Assembly (NCBI GenBank): GCA_023459495.1
Contig: JAEWTL010000118.1
Span: 147,202-211,201 of the forward strand
Reading direction: 5' to 3'
Length of the DNA: 64,000 nt
DNA from: Bacillota bacterium
GTDB taxonomy: Bacteria > Bacillota > Clostridia > Christensenellales > SZUA-584
The notes beneath the pieces are model-generated. The model had not been told where the DNA came from. It saw only the letters and a list, made by a program, of their open reading frames with translations, and searched no databases. Below, one piece after another: positions 16,286 through 25,194 of the stretch. Both the position numbers and the translations under genes were made by a program. Within the stretch, counting starts at the first letter, position 1. Every line of letters starts with the position of its first letter.

Positions 16286-17638
16286 CTAAAACGAATTGAC
16301 AAGCTCCTTAAAGACGTGCCCCCGGTGCTCGTAATCCTCGAACATGTCGAAGCTTGCACAGGCCGGTGAAAGCAGCACGTTCCATCCCGGCCGCGCCATG
16401 TCCCGCGCCATCGTTACCGCTTCGGTAAAGCCGTCTGCCGTCACGACTCCCGTAAAACCCGCCTCAGCTGCATCGCGCAGAATGCGCGGCATGGTCTCAC
16501 CGATGGCAATGACCTTGTCGATCTGCGGGCCGAAGCTCTTGAACAACGAAACAAAGCTGTTGTTCTTCTCAGAGCCGCCGAGGATCAACACCGTCGGTGC
16601 GCTCATCGCCGCCACGGCCTTTTCGGTCGCGTCGGGATTGGTGCCCTTGGAGTCGTTGATATACCGCACCCCGCGGTATTCCCTCACAAACTCAATGCGG
16701 TGCTCCACGCCCGGAAACGTGCGCAGCGTTTCGGCAATCACCATCTCCGGGATGCCGTAGCACCGCGCCAGCGCTGTGGCCGCAAGCGCGTTCTCAAGGT
16801 TGTGTGCGCCGGGAATGCGTACCTCGTCCGCACGGCAGATGACGTGCTTTCCGTCGTCCTCCATGCTGACGATGCTGCCCTCCTCTATAGATACGCCGCG
16901 TGACAGCACAACTTTCCGCGAAAAACCAATTACACGGGATTTTTGTTTGCCCGCCATGCCAGCCGAAATGTCATTGTCCATGTTGAGCACACAGAAATCG
17001 TCAGCGGTCTGGTTTTCGAACACGCGCTCCTTGGCGGCAATGTAGTTTTCCATTGTGCCGTACCGATTCAGGTGGTCCTCAGTGATGTTGAGCACCGCGC
17101 AGGCGTGCGGGCGGAACGTGTCGATAGTTTCAAGCTGCAGCGCAGCCGTCTCAGCGACAATGATATCGCCCAACTTCGTTTTCGTTGCTTCAGCCGCGAT
17201 GGGAACACCAATATTACCTAATACAAAAGTGTGAAATCCCGCGTTGATAAACACCTCGCCGGTGAGCGCAGTGGTCGTCGTCTTGCCGTTTGTGCCGGTG
17301 ATTGCGACGAAATCGCCCTGCGAGAAGACATATCCCAGTTCGATCTCTCCAATAACCTTCTTGCCCGCTTTCTGGGCTTCCAGAATGAAAGGCAGATCGG
17401 TCGGCACGCCGGGGCTTAGAACCAGCGCATCCGTTTTAAGCGCTATATCAATCGGATCAATGCCGAAAGCAAATTCAGCGCGGCCCGCAAACTCGTCGAA
17501 CATATCGGCAGGAAACTTGTCCAGCGGCTTTGCGTCATAGAGGACCACGCGCGCGCCTTTCTCCAGCAATAACTGCGCACTGGCAATTCCGCTTTTCGCC
17601 ATACCGGCGACCAACACTTTTTTGCCCGTATAATCCAT
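16286..17638 (-). CDS. murD: UDP-N-acetylmuramoyl-L-alanine--D-glutamate ligase
   Basis: This 450-residue ATP-dependent ligase adds D-glutamate to UDP-MurNAc-L-Ala. A Rossmann-like N-terminal domain (KVLVAGMAKSGIASAQLL) is followed by the P-loop GTNGKTTTT near residue 114, the central ligase motif LNITEDHLNRYG and the C-terminal domain starting GVEHRIEFV with NDSKGTNPDA. It lies nine bases before ftsW and 13 after mraY, in a tightly packed operon. Confidence 0.96.
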   Translation of the reverse strand: MDYTGKKVLVAGMAKSGIASAQLLLEKGARVVLYDAKPLDKFPADMFDEFAGRAEFAFGIDPIDIALKTDALVLSPGVPTDLPFILEAQKAGKKVIGEIELGYVFSQGDFVAITGTNGKTTTTALTGEVFINAGFHTFVLGNIGVPIAAEATKTKLGDIIVAETAALQLETIDTFRPHACAVLNITEDHLNRYGTMENYIAAKERVFENQTADDFCVLNMDNDISAGMAGKQKSRVIGFSRKVVLSRGVSIEEGSIVSMEDDGKHVICRADEVRIPGAHNLENALAATALARCYGIPEMVIAETLRTFPGVEHRIEFVREYRGVRYINDSKGTNPDATEKAVAAMSAPTVLILGGSEKNNSFVSLFKSFGPQIDKVIAIGETMPRILRDAAEAGFTGVVTADGFTEAVTMARDMARPGWNVLLSPACASFDMFEDYEHRGHVFKELVNSF

Positions 17639-17651
17639 GTCCGCCTCCGTT

Positions 17652-18647
17652 TTAGTGCGGTACGCTCAAAATTGCAATCAGACAGAAGATCGCTGTGACC
17701 ACCATATAGGTCGCCACCACCTTGGTCTCCGGCACACCCTTCAGCTCGAAATGATGATGCAGCGGTGCCATCTTGAATATGCGCTTTTTCCGCAGCTTGT
17801 AGGAACCCACCTGAAGCACCACAGACACCGCTGAAGCAACGAACATGACGCCCGTCACCGCAAGCAGAATCTGCAGCCGCGTGAAAATGCCGATGACCGA
17901 CAAAGCGGCGCCTAAAGCCAGTGAGCCGGTATCGCCCATAAACACCTTGGCAGGATACGCATTGAAGCGCAGGAAAGCGAGGCACGCGCCCATAAGCGAT
18001 GCCGAGAACACCATGATAATGTTGGTATCCGCCTTGGGCAGCGGCAGCGCAGCGCTCTGCGCCTGAAACAGGCCAAACAGTATGATGGTATACGTCAGCG
18101 CGTTGATCAGCGTCACGCCGCCGGCCAGACCATCGAGCCCGTCCGTCAGGTTGACGCCGTTGACCATGGATACGATCACAAACACGGTAAAAGGCACGTA
18201 CCATGCGCCCAGATCCCACTCAAGGCCGCTCCCGAAGGGGATGATGAGTGACGTGCCAACTGTATGCTTTGCGTAGAATGCCAATATCAGTGCAATGCCG
18301 ATCTGGCCGATGATCTTCTGGTATGCCTTAAGGCCGAGTGAACGCTTCTTCAGCACGATGATCATGTCATCCATGAGTCCGATCAGTCCAAAGCCGATCG
18401 TCACGCCCAGCACGACGCAGACAAACTGAAAATCGCCGCGTGAGAAAGCCAGGGTCGCCACGATGACGCCCAACCACATAATAAGGCCGCCCATAGTAGG
18501 CGTGCCCGCCTTGGATAAGTGCGTTTTGGGGCCGTCATCCCGAACCTGCTGGCCGGCTTTCAGCCGTTTAAGCAGTGGTATCCCCACATACCCCGCCGCC
18601 AGCGCCACACAAAACGATACGAGAACCGCATAAATGATGTTATCCAT
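17652..18647 (-). CDS. mraY: Phospho-N-acetylmuramoyl-pentapeptide transferase
   Basis: MraY attaches phospho-MurNAc-pentapeptide to undecaprenyl phosphate, making lipid I at the cytoplasmic membrane face. This 331-residue protein has about ten helices and the family motifs VNLTDGLDGLAGG, FMGDTGSLALGA and the HHHFELKG histidine motif. It directly follows murE; the murF gene normally found between these two is absent. Confidence 0.97.
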   Translation of the reverse strand: MDNIIYAVLVSFCVALAAGYVGIPLLKRLKAGQQVRDDGPKTHLSKAGTPTMGGLIMWLGVIVATLAFSRGDFQFVCVVLGVTIGFGLIGLMDDMIIVLKKRSLGLKAYQKIIGQIGIALILAFYAKHTVGTSLIIPFGSGLEWDLGAWYVPFTVFVIVSMVNGVNLTDGLDGLAGGVTLINALTYTIILFGLFQAQSAALPLPKADTNIIMVFSASLMGACLAFLRFNAYPAKVFMGDTGSLALGAALSVIGIFTRLQILLAVTGVMFVASAVSVVLQVGSYKLRKKRIFKMAPLHHHFELKGVPETKVVATYMVVTAIFCLIAILSVPH

Positions 18648-18670
18648 GTCTGCTTTATCTCCTGTACGGC

Positions 18671-20131
18671 TTAATTTCCGCTGACCTTGAATCCCTCGCT
18701 GAGCAGTTCCTTCACTACGATCTTCTCGTCAAACGGATGCTTTACCCCGTTAATCTCCTGATACGTCTCATGCCCTTTACCCGCGAGCACGATCACGTCG
18801 CCCGGCTGTGCGTTGTCAATCGCGTATCGAATCGCTTCACGCCGGTTTTCGATGCATACGTAGGGGCACTGCGTACGTCTCATGCCCTCCTCCACCGCGC
18901 GGATGATATCCATCGGGTCTTCCGTACGCGGGTTGTCAGAGGTGATGATCGCGAAGGTGGACAGCCGCCCCGCGATTTCGCCCATGATGGGCCGCTTGCC
19001 CCGGTCGCGGTCGCCCCCGCAGCCGAACACCGGTATAATGCGCCCACGCGCAAATGTAACGGCGGTTTTCAGCGTGTTTTCCAGACTGTCGGGCGTATGC
19101 GCGTAGTCCAAAATGATGGTATACGGGCGCTCGCCCGTATCGAGCACCTCAAACCGCCCTGCCACACTGGGCATGGCTTCAAGGCCGGTTTTGATCGTCT
19201 CAAGCTTTACGTCCAGCAGCAGACACGCCGTAGCCGCCGCAAGCGAATTGTACACGCTGAATATGCCGGGGATACGAATCGCCAGCGGCAGCATCGCTGT
19301 ACCGAAGCACAGATCATAAGTCACGCCCCGCGGTGTGATCTCAATGTTCTTCGCCGCGACATCAGCTTTCTCCTTTATACCATATGTACGCCAGCCGATT
19401 TCGATGCCATCCATCATATAATCTGCCGCATCGTCGTCCGCATTAACCGCGCCGTTTCGAGATGCGAAGAACAGCTTCTTTTTGGCTGCCCGGTAATTCT
19501 CAAAAGTTTCGTGAAAATCAAGGTGGTCCTGCGTGAGGTTGGAAAACACCCCGACCTCAAAGGTGATTCCCGATACGCGCCCCAGTGCCAGTGAGTGGGA
19601 CGAAACCTCCATCACAACCGCTCCGCAGCCCTCGTCTTCCATATGGGCCAGCAGTGCAAAAAGGTCGGGCGATTCCGGCGTCGTGCGCTCGGTAGGCAGC
19701 TCCTGCTGCCCGATCATATTGACGATAGTGCCGATCAGGCCGGTTTTGATACCGGCGTGCTCCAGCACCGATTTAATCATATACGTTGTGGTCGTCTTGC
19801 CGTTCGTACCTGTGATGCCGATCATCTTCAGGCGTTCGTCCGGCCTGCCGTAAAACTCCCGCGCGATCAGCGCCATGGCGATTCGCGAGTCTTCTACTAT
19901 TATTTGCGGCACATCCAGATCTAGCTTGTGCATGACCATCAGCGCCGCCGCACCTGCGGCCACTGCCTGTGGTGCGTAGAGATGTCCGTCGGTTTTAAAA
20001 CCGCTGATGCAGAAAAACAGCGCGCCTTTGCGCACCTTTCTGGAGTCGTATTCCACGGCCGTGATTTCGGCATCGCCGCTTCCAATCAGATGCATGTCCT
20101 CCAGGACCAGCTTAGACAGCTTCAATTGCAT
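18671..20131 (-). CDS. murE: UDP-MurNAc-tripeptide synthetase, meso-diaminopimelate-adding type
   Basis: This 486-residue Mur ligase adds the third amino acid of the stem peptide. It has the ATP loop GTNGKTTTTYMI near residue 113 and DHLDFH in the central domain. The specificity motif DNPRTEDP near 405 carries the Arg that binds the second carboxylate of meso-diaminopimelate; lysine-adding enzymes differ here. The peptidoglycan is therefore predicted to be of the A1-gamma DAP type. It has its own promoter and a long structured leader downstream of the PBP gene. Confidence 0.96.
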   Translation of the reverse strand: MQLKLSKLVLEDMHLIGSGDAEITAVEYDSRKVRKGALFFCISGFKTDGHLYAPQAVAAGAAALMVMHKLDLDVPQIIVEDSRIAMALIAREFYGRPDERLKMIGITGTNGKTTTTYMIKSVLEHAGIKTGLIGTIVNMIGQQELPTERTTPESPDLFALLAHMEDEGCGAVVMEVSSHSLALGRVSGITFEVGVFSNLTQDHLDFHETFENYRAAKKKLFFASRNGAVNADDDAADYMMDGIEIGWRTYGIKEKADVAAKNIEITPRGVTYDLCFGTAMLPLAIRIPGIFSVYNSLAAATACLLLDVKLETIKTGLEAMPSVAGRFEVLDTGERPYTIILDYAHTPDSLENTLKTAVTFARGRIIPVFGCGGDRDRGKRPIMGEIAGRLSTFAIITSDNPRTEDPMDIIRAVEEGMRRTQCPYVCIENRREAIRYAIDNAQPGDVIVLAGKGHETYQEINGVKHPFDEKIVVKELLSEGFKVSGN

Positions 20132-20234
20132 CCCCCCTGCTGATTCAAATCCTTTGAGATTATACTATTGTTTTGTGATTAATAACATTGGAAGTCTTAA
20201 TCACTTAAGCGAAACAGTATTTACTATATCCGCG

Positions 20235-20265
20235 CAGGCCAACCGCCTTATTGGCAGTTAGCCTG
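20235..20265. promoter_or_regulatory. Long hairpin in the murE leader
   Basis: CAGGCTAACTGCC can pair with GGCGGTTGGCCTG (13 bp including G-U pairs) around a 5-base loop. No T-run follows, so it is not an ordinary terminator. It would lie in the 5' leader if transcription starts at the promoter at 20316-20343. Confidence 0.5.
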
Positions 20266-20284
20266 CTGCTGCATTCATGCGGCA

Positions 20285-20308
20285 AGTTAAAAACATGGTT
20301 TTTTAACT
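20285..20308. promoter_or_regulatory. A/T-rich hairpin in the murE leader
   Basis: AGTTAAAAA and TTTTTAACT are perfect 9-base arms separated by six bases, directly after the proposed murE transcription start. Confidence 0.5.
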
Positions 20309-20315
20309 GCGGACT

Positions 20316-20343
20316 AGTATAACACACAGTTGCGCGAATGTAA
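20316..20343 (-). promoter_or_regulatory. Candidate murE promoter
   Basis: TTACAT (20338-20343), a 16-base spacer and TATACT (20316-20321) with a TGn extended -10 element on the minus strand. It would give murE and the downstream genes a start separate from mraZ, with a leader of about 180 bases. No small gene is visible in this gap. Confidence 0.5.
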
Positions 20344-20357
20344 CGTAAAATATGCGA

Positions 20358-22505
20358 TTACCCACCTGAGTCGTGAAACTGAACCTGAACCTCGGTATCG
20401 CGCGGCACGATGGTTCCGGCTTCAATACTTTGATGGGTCACAGTGCCATCCCCGCTGGGCACCATCGTGAGCCCGGCATCCTCCATGGCCTGCGCGGCCT
20501 CAACCACCGTCTTGTCCGACAAGTCCGGAACGACGGTCATGCCTTCCATATCGTCGAATTCCGCTGTTTTAGTCTCCATGTAAAGCAGCACCGTAGTGCC
20601 TTTGTCAACCGTGGCTCCCGCCACGGGCATCTGGGTATCCACCTTGCCCGTACCGTCCGTGAGATATTCCAGCCCCAATGCGGACAGCGCAGCCGATGCA
20701 GCTCCCTCGTCGAGGTTTGTGACGTCCGGCACAACCACCTGCTCAGGTTGGGGTACTTCGTTGTAATCCGGATCCACGCCGAGATACGGCAGCGCGTTTT
20801 CGAGAATGCTCTTCACATAAGGTGCCGCAACCACACTGCCGAACGTAACCGGCACAGCCGGTTCGTCCACAATGAACAGGATCGCGATCTTTGGATCATC
20901 CACCGGCGCGAAGGCGATAAACGAGGCGATAACCTTATCATGCATGACCTGATGGTTCTCGTCGTACTTCTGCGCGGTACCCGTTTTGCCGCCCACGTGA
21001 TAACCCGGTATGTAGCAGTTCTTGCCGCTGCCCTCTGTTACCACGCTTTCGAGTATGGCCCGTACCGTGGCGGAGGTTTGCTCTGAAATCACCTGTCGGA
21101 CTACCGTGGGCTCATACTTTTCAATATAGTTGCCGTCGTCGTCCGTAATTCCCCGGACGAGCAGCGGTTGATATAAAAAACCGCCGTTCACCACTGCGCT
21201 GAATGAGGAGATCAGCTGTAGCGGTGTAACGGCTATCGATTGCCCGAACGCGATCCGGGCGAGGTCACCATTTGTTACATATTTTTCCGCCATCACGATG
21301 CCCGTGCCGTCGGAGGGAAATGCGATCCCGGTTTCCTGACCGAAACCAAAGTTATATATGTAATCGTAGAACGTCTGGGTGCCCATGCTGAGACCCATCT
21401 GCATGAAGGCAACGTTGCACGAGTTCTGTACTGCTTCTGCAAGTGTCTGGCTGCCGTGTGAATTGGGATAACGCCAGCACTTGATCATTTGTCCATCCAC
21501 CACGTTGTAGCCCGGGCAGAAGAATGTTGTATCCGTATTGATCGCGCCGCTGTCGAGCGCCGAGGCCAATGTGACTACCTTGAAGGTGGAGCCGGGTTCA
21601 TACGCGTCGGTGATGATCTTGTTGCGCGTCAGCGCAATCAGCTGCGACACGTCGTCACGCGGTACGTCGTTCAGGTCAAAATCCGGGTAATTGGCGAGAC
21701 CAAGGATGTCACCCGTCTGCGGGTCCATCGCAACGGCGTATACATTCTGCGCGTTCTGCTCCCAGTACGCCTCCTGCACGGCCTGTTCCACAAAGCTCTG
21801 AATGACTTCGTCGATGGCAAGCACGATGTTGTAGCCATCCACCGGCGGAATGTACTGCTCCTCGCCGATCGCAATATCCTTACCCTTGTTGTCCGTTTCG
21901 GCGATGATCTTGCCGTCCTGGCCAGCCAGATATTTTTCAAAGTAGGCTTCGAGGCCTTCCTGCCCTACGCCGTCCACCGACGTATAGCCCAGCGTCTGCG
22001 TCAGGAACGAGCTGTTCGGATAATACCGCCGCACGTCCACCGAGAAGTATACGCCCGGCAGATTCTCCGCCCGCAGCGTATTGGCCACCTCGGTCGTTAC
22101 CTGCCGTTTCAGCCACACTTCGGACTTTTTCGTATCAATCGCCTTTTTGCGCACCGTCTCCTCATCCATATCGAGGACTTTGGCCAGTACGCTTACGATG
22201 GCGTCCGTGTTGCTGTTGACGATCTCATTGGGCCGCAGCACCACGGTCTGCGCAGTGGCGCTCTGTGCGAGCACGTTGCCGTTTCTATCCAGTATCTCAC
22301 CACGCTGCGCGGCCACCGTAAGGTCACGAGTCTGCTGCAGCATCGCTTTCTGCTGCAGCTCGCCTCCCTGAACGAACACCACGACAGCCATCTTCACCGC
22401 TAAACCAAAAAACAGTACGAGCACCGTGGTCATCAGGAAAAGCAGCCTTTTCTTCGACTGGAGCGTCGGCAGTGGTATCACCTTTTTCTCCTTCCGACGT
22501 TCCAT
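20358..22505 (-). CDS. Class B penicillin-binding protein with two PASTA domains (PBP2B/SpoVD type)
   Basis: This 715-residue transpeptidase crosslinks septal or spore peptidoglycan. It has one membrane helix at about 20-46 and a dimerisation domain at about 60-210. The transpeptidase motifs are Ser306 in STFK, SCN at 362-364 and KTGT at 507-510. Two PASTA repeats follow at about 590-650 and 655-715. PASTA-bearing class B PBPs are typical of Gram-positives; vegetative PBP2B and sporulation SpoVD cannot be separated by eye. The start at 22505 has GGAGGG upstream; a start five codons earlier overlaps the ftsL stop. Confidence 0.95.
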   Translation of the reverse strand: MERRKEKKVIPLPTLQSKKRLLFLMTTVLVLFFGLAVKMAVVVFVQGGELQQKAMLQQTRDLTVAAQRGEILDRNGNVLAQSATAQTVVLRPNEIVNSNTDAIVSVLAKVLDMDEETVRKKAIDTKKSEVWLKRQVTTEVANTLRAENLPGVYFSVDVRRYYPNSSFLTQTLGYTSVDGVGQEGLEAYFEKYLAGQDGKIIAETDNKGKDIAIGEEQYIPPVDGYNIVLAIDEVIQSFVEQAVQEAYWEQNAQNVYAVAMDPQTGDILGLANYPDFDLNDVPRDDVSQLIALTRNKIITDAYEPGSTFKVVTLASALDSGAINTDTTFFCPGYNVVDGQMIKCWRYPNSHGSQTLAEAVQNSCNVAFMQMGLSMGTQTFYDYIYNFGFGQETGIAFPSDGTGIVMAEKYVTNGDLARIAFGQSIAVTPLQLISSFSAVVNGGFLYQPLLVRGITDDDGNYIEKYEPTVVRQVISEQTSATVRAILESVVTEGSGKNCYIPGYHVGGKTGTAQKYDENHQVMHDKVIASFIAFAPVDDPKIAILFIVDEPAVPVTFGSVVAAPYVKSILENALPYLGVDPDYNEVPQPEQVVVPDVTNLDEGAASAALSALGLEYLTDGTGKVDTQMPVAGATVDKGTTVLLYMETKTAEFDDMEGMTVVPDLSDKTVVEAAQAMEDAGLTMVPSGDGTVTHQSIEAGTIVPRDTEVQVQFHDSGG

Positions 22506-22519
22506 GCCTTTACCCTCCA

Positions 22520-22987
22520 TTAGCCACCTGATCCGTTTTGAAGGATTTGATCCGGATCGGGGTAAGTCATTTTCAGCTCGCCTTGTGCCGTCTGCTGCAC
22601 GTTCATCAGGTCGTCCTTGAGCTCAATGTCGACCTGCAGCGCTTCAATCTGTGTCTGGACGGTAGCAATGTCCGCCTTCAGATCGTTGTTCTGCGTGCCC
22701 ACGGCACAAGCGACGGCGTACCGGGAAACCAGCAGGGACAACGCACAAAACGCGACGAATACGGCCATCAGCGTAGAAACGAGCCCCTTTTTATGCTGAG
22801 CCTTCGGCTTGGCGACCGGTTTCGCGGCGGGTTTCTGCACTGGTTTCACTGCCGCTGCCGGTTTTGGCTTCCTCTCGGCAAAGTTATTACTAATATATGC
22901 GACGTTCCCCTCGATCTTAACCACGCGATTGCGCGTTTGCGGAGCCGATTGTGTTTCGTATGCGGTTTTTCTCTGTACTGCCTGCAT
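22520..22987 (-). CDS. ftsL: FtsL/DivIC-like septum formation initiator
   Basis: This 155-residue protein has a Lys/Pro/Ala-rich cytoplasmic tail of about 70 residues, one membrane helix (about 70-92) and a coiled coil (about 98-135), the FtsL/DivIC layout. Low sequence conservation is normal for this family, so the call rests on topology and position between rsmH and the class B PBP. The cytoplasmic part, with repeated PVAKP/PAAKP units, is longer than usual. GGAG lies six bases before the ATG at 22987. Confidence 0.8.
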   Translation of the reverse strand: MQAVQRKTAYETQSAPQTRNRVVKIEGNVAYISNNFAERKPKPAAAVKPVQKPAAKPVAKPKAQHKKGLVSTLMAVFVAFCALSLLVSRYAVACAVGTQNNDLKADIATVQTQIEALQVDIELKDDLMNVQQTAQGELKMTYPDPDQILQNGSGG

Positions 22988-23058
22988 CAATATCTCCGCC
23001 TTTGTATCTGGTGGTCCTTGTGGTGTTTACCGAGGTGTCCGCTTGCCGCTCCAAAAAA

Positions 23059-24000
23059 CTATGCTTTTCGGGGACTCCGCTTCTCAAAAGCGCGCAGTTT
23101 GGCACTGTGCGCCCGACTGTTCTCCTCATTTTCTTTTTCCGTTGGCAGGATTGGCTTTCCTGTTACCACCCGGCCTGCCGAAACCTTTCCGCATACGCAT
23201 ATCGGAAAGCTGCTGGGACATTCGCATGGGTTTGCCAGCCTGCGGAATTCCTGCTTGACGATGCGGTCCTCGAGCGAGTGAAACGTAATCACTGCAATGC
23301 GGCCGCCTTCGTTTAAGCCATCGACGAAGTCGGACAGCGCAGTTTTAACTGCATCGAGTTCTCCATTCACTTCGATCCGGAGCGCCTGGAAACACCGTCT
23401 TGCGGGATGGGGCCCGTCTTTTCGAGCGCCACTGGGGATGGCTTTTTTGATAACCCCCACTAAATCCGTGGTGGTCGTTATGGGCCGCTGGCTTCGTTCC
23501 CTCACAATGAACTCCGCTATTCTCGCGGCCCACCGTTCCTCACCGTATTCCCGGAAGATTCGCTCAAGGTCTCGCTGCGCATAGCTTGCTACTATGTCTG
23601 CCGCGCATGTCTTATCCTCACTGTTCATGCGCATATCGAGCCTCGAGTCCTGTTTATATGAGAACCCCCTGTTACATTGGTCTATCTGGAACGATGAGAC
23701 CCCCAAGTCCAAAACCGCTCCATCTATCCCTTTTATATCCAGCATACTGAGTATGCTTTTGATATCCCTGAAATTGCCGTGGACATATTCCACGTTGCTG
23801 AATTCATTCAGCCGCGCTGATGCCTGTCCAAGCGCGAACTCGTCGCGGTCGATGCCGATCAGCCTGCCGCCTGGCGTTATCCTTTCAAGTATCGCTGCCG
23901 CATGTCCGCCGCCGCCCAATGTGCCGTCTACCACGGTCATACCGGGCTTCAGGTTCAGCAGCTCTATCGTTTCATGCAGCAGTACGGGTATGTGTTCCAT
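23059..24000 (-). CDS. rsmH: 16S rRNA m4C1402 methyltransferase RsmH
   Basis: This 313-residue SAM-dependent enzyme N4-methylates C1402 of 16S rRNA in the ribosomal P site. The N-terminus IPVLLHETIELLNLKPG and the glycine motif DGTLGGGGHAAAIL are diagnostic. The inserted helical domain contains CNRGFSYKQDSRLDMRM, and the C-terminal ITFHSLEDRIVKQ is also typical. It follows mraZ by three bases, the most conserved pair of the dcw cluster. Confidence 0.97.
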   Translation of the reverse strand: MEHIPVLLHETIELLNLKPGMTVVDGTLGGGGHAAAILERITPGGRLIGIDRDEFALGQASARLNEFSNVEYVHGNFRDIKSILSMLDIKGIDGAVLDLGVSSFQIDQCNRGFSYKQDSRLDMRMNSEDKTCAADIVASYAQRDLERIFREYGEERWAARIAEFIVRERSQRPITTTTDLVGVIKKAIPSGARKDGPHPARRCFQALRIEVNGELDAVKTALSDFVDGLNEGGRIAVITFHSLEDRIVKQEFRRLANPCECPSSFPICVCGKVSAGRVVTGKPILPTEKENEENSRAHSAKLRAFEKRSPRKA

Positions 24001-24003
24001 CTT

Positions 24004-24444
24004 TTATATTCCGTAAGCCGCCAGGGCCGACATGGTGACCTCGTCGGACGGCGCCTGCGCTTCGTAATTCTCCCACTTTTCCTTGTCCCAGATCTCCACG
24101 CGGTACGACGCGCCGATGATCGCGGTTTCTTTGTCGATCCCCACTTTGTCGCGCAGCACCTGCGGCAGCAGCACGCGTCCCTGCTTGTCGGGCTCACACT
24201 TGCAAGCGCCGGAGAATACCATGCGCACAAACCGTTGAGCCTGAATGTCGGACTGTGGGATCGCGCTGAGCTTGGCTGCGAACTTTTCCCATTCATCTTC
24301 AGAATACGCGACGAGGCAATCCTTGTTGGTGCAGGTAATATAAAACGGGTCCCCCAAGTCCACCCTCAGCTTGGAGGGAACCGCCACACGGCCTTTTTCA
24401 TCCAACGTATGGAAGTATGTCCCGATCAGCGTACCCTTCACCAT
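24004..24444 (-). CDS. mraZ: Transcriptional regulator MraZ
   Basis: This 146-residue protein has two AbrB-like SpoVT domains, each with the DxxGR motif: HTLDEKGRVAVPSKLR at about 13-28 and PDKQGRVLLPQVLR at about 88-102. MraZ forms rings that bind direct repeats upstream of its own operon and usually repress the dcw cluster. Four such repeats lie upstream here, so autoregulation is strongly suggested. AAGGGG precedes the ATG by three bases. Confidence 0.96.
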   Translation of the reverse strand: MVKGTLIGTYFHTLDEKGRVAVPSKLRVDLGDPFYITCTNKDCLVAYSEDEWEKFAAKLSAIPQSDIQAQRFVRMVFSGACKCEPDKQGRVLLPQVLRDKVGIDKETAIIGASYRVEIWDKEKWENYEAQAPSDEVTMSALAAYGI

Positions 24445-24516
24445 TTACCCCTTAGATGGACTATACCGTCGTTGCCTGTACTTACCTCTTTCAGGTTTCA
24501 GCTTCAGAAGCTCTTT

Positions 24517-24556
24517 TATTCCCCACTTCCTCCCCCTACTCCCCACGTTTCCCCAC
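24517..24556 (-). promoter_or_regulatory. MraZ operator, four 10-base direct repeats
   Basis: The minus strand reads GTGGGGAAAC, GTGGGGAGTA, GGGGGAGGAA and GTGGGGAATA in unbroken tandem. The known MraZ site is a set of (G)TGGG(A/N) repeats at 10-base spacing upstream of mraZ, matching here in motif, spacing and position. The third repeat has a G in place of the T. Confidence 0.9.
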
Positions 24557-24560
24557 TATG

Positions 24561-24588
24561 CCTATATTCTTCGGTATAGTTTTGATAA
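24561..24588 (-). promoter_or_regulatory. Candidate mraZ promoter
   Basis: TTATCA (24583-24588), a 16-base spacer and TATAGG (24561-24566) lie directly upstream of the MraZ repeats. Both boxes are imperfect, so the assignment is tentative. The stretch 24590-24764 holds nothing else that I can recognise. Confidence 0.35.
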
Positions 24589-24764
24589 TTCCTTCCCGAT
24601 TTAAAAGATTGCAAGCATTATTTTTTTAGAATATGTCATTGGCGATAGCCTTATACTATATATGGTGGAGAATGTATATTCGCGCAAATATGCGTTCGAT
24701 TATACATTGCATATCCGTCCGCCGCCATTAACAGGCAGTATTTTCGCTGTAAATTGCGCCTGAA

Positions 24765-24791
24765 TAAAAAAAGACAGGCATCACGCCTGTC
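24765..24791 (-). terminator. Rho-independent terminator of the GntR-ABC-lipoprotein operon
   Basis: GACAGGC and GCCTGTC form a perfect stem around a 4-base loop, followed on the minus strand by seven T residues. Confidence 0.85.
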
Positions 24792-24808
24792 CCGAATGCG
24801 ATAATATG

Positions 24809-25177
24809 CTATTCGATTGTCCAGCTTAAGGTGAACGCACCGTTCTTCGCCTCACCCTGCAGCGTAAAAAGATAGCTGCCTTCAGCGTTCACGGTTAACG
24901 TCGTACCATCGGTAATGTCACAGATGACCTCACCGTCCTTCTTTACGACCGCCTGCAGGCCCTCTCCTCCCTCGAGACTGAAGCTTACTTCGTCGCCTGA
25001 TTTCAGCGAAACCCGGCGGGCCAAAGAACCATCAAACGACACATAGCTGGAGCTCAACGAAGTTTCACTGCTCTGCTGGCTCATGCCGGTAAATACGCCA
25101 TTTGAAACCGTGCATCCGCAAAGCAGGCCCACCATCACCACCACAGCGGTGATTACAAGCCATTCTTTCTTTTTCAT
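24809..25177 (-). CDS. Small predicted lipoprotein of an ABC operon
   Basis: A 122-residue protein with a signal sequence and lipobox LLCGC (lipidated Cys about residue 22). The mature part looks like a single beta-sandwich, with SGDEVSFSLEGGEG and ending GAFTLSWTIE. It starts 17 bases after the permease stop, with an AAGGAGG ribosome site, so it is the fourth gene of the GntR-ATPase-permease operon. It could be an accessory or immunity-like protein of that ABC system; no family is recognised. Confidence 0.7.
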   Translation of the reverse strand: MKKKEWLVITAVVVMVGLLCGCTVSNGVFTGMSQQSSETSLSSSYVSFDGSLARRVSLKSGDEVSFSLEGGEGLQAVVKKDGEVICDITDGTTLTVNAEGSYLFTLQGEAKNGAFTLSWTIE

Positions 25178-25194
25178 TTATAAAATCCTCCTTA

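Noticed and set aside
20132..20357. Terminator of the PBP gene or a small gene in the murE upstream gap
   Set aside because: The hairpins have no following T-run, lie on the murE side of a promoter, and no frame has a ribosome site.
21489..22403. 304-codon open frame on the plus strand
   Set aside because: It is antisense to the PASTA transpeptidase, whose active-site motifs are all on the minus strand.
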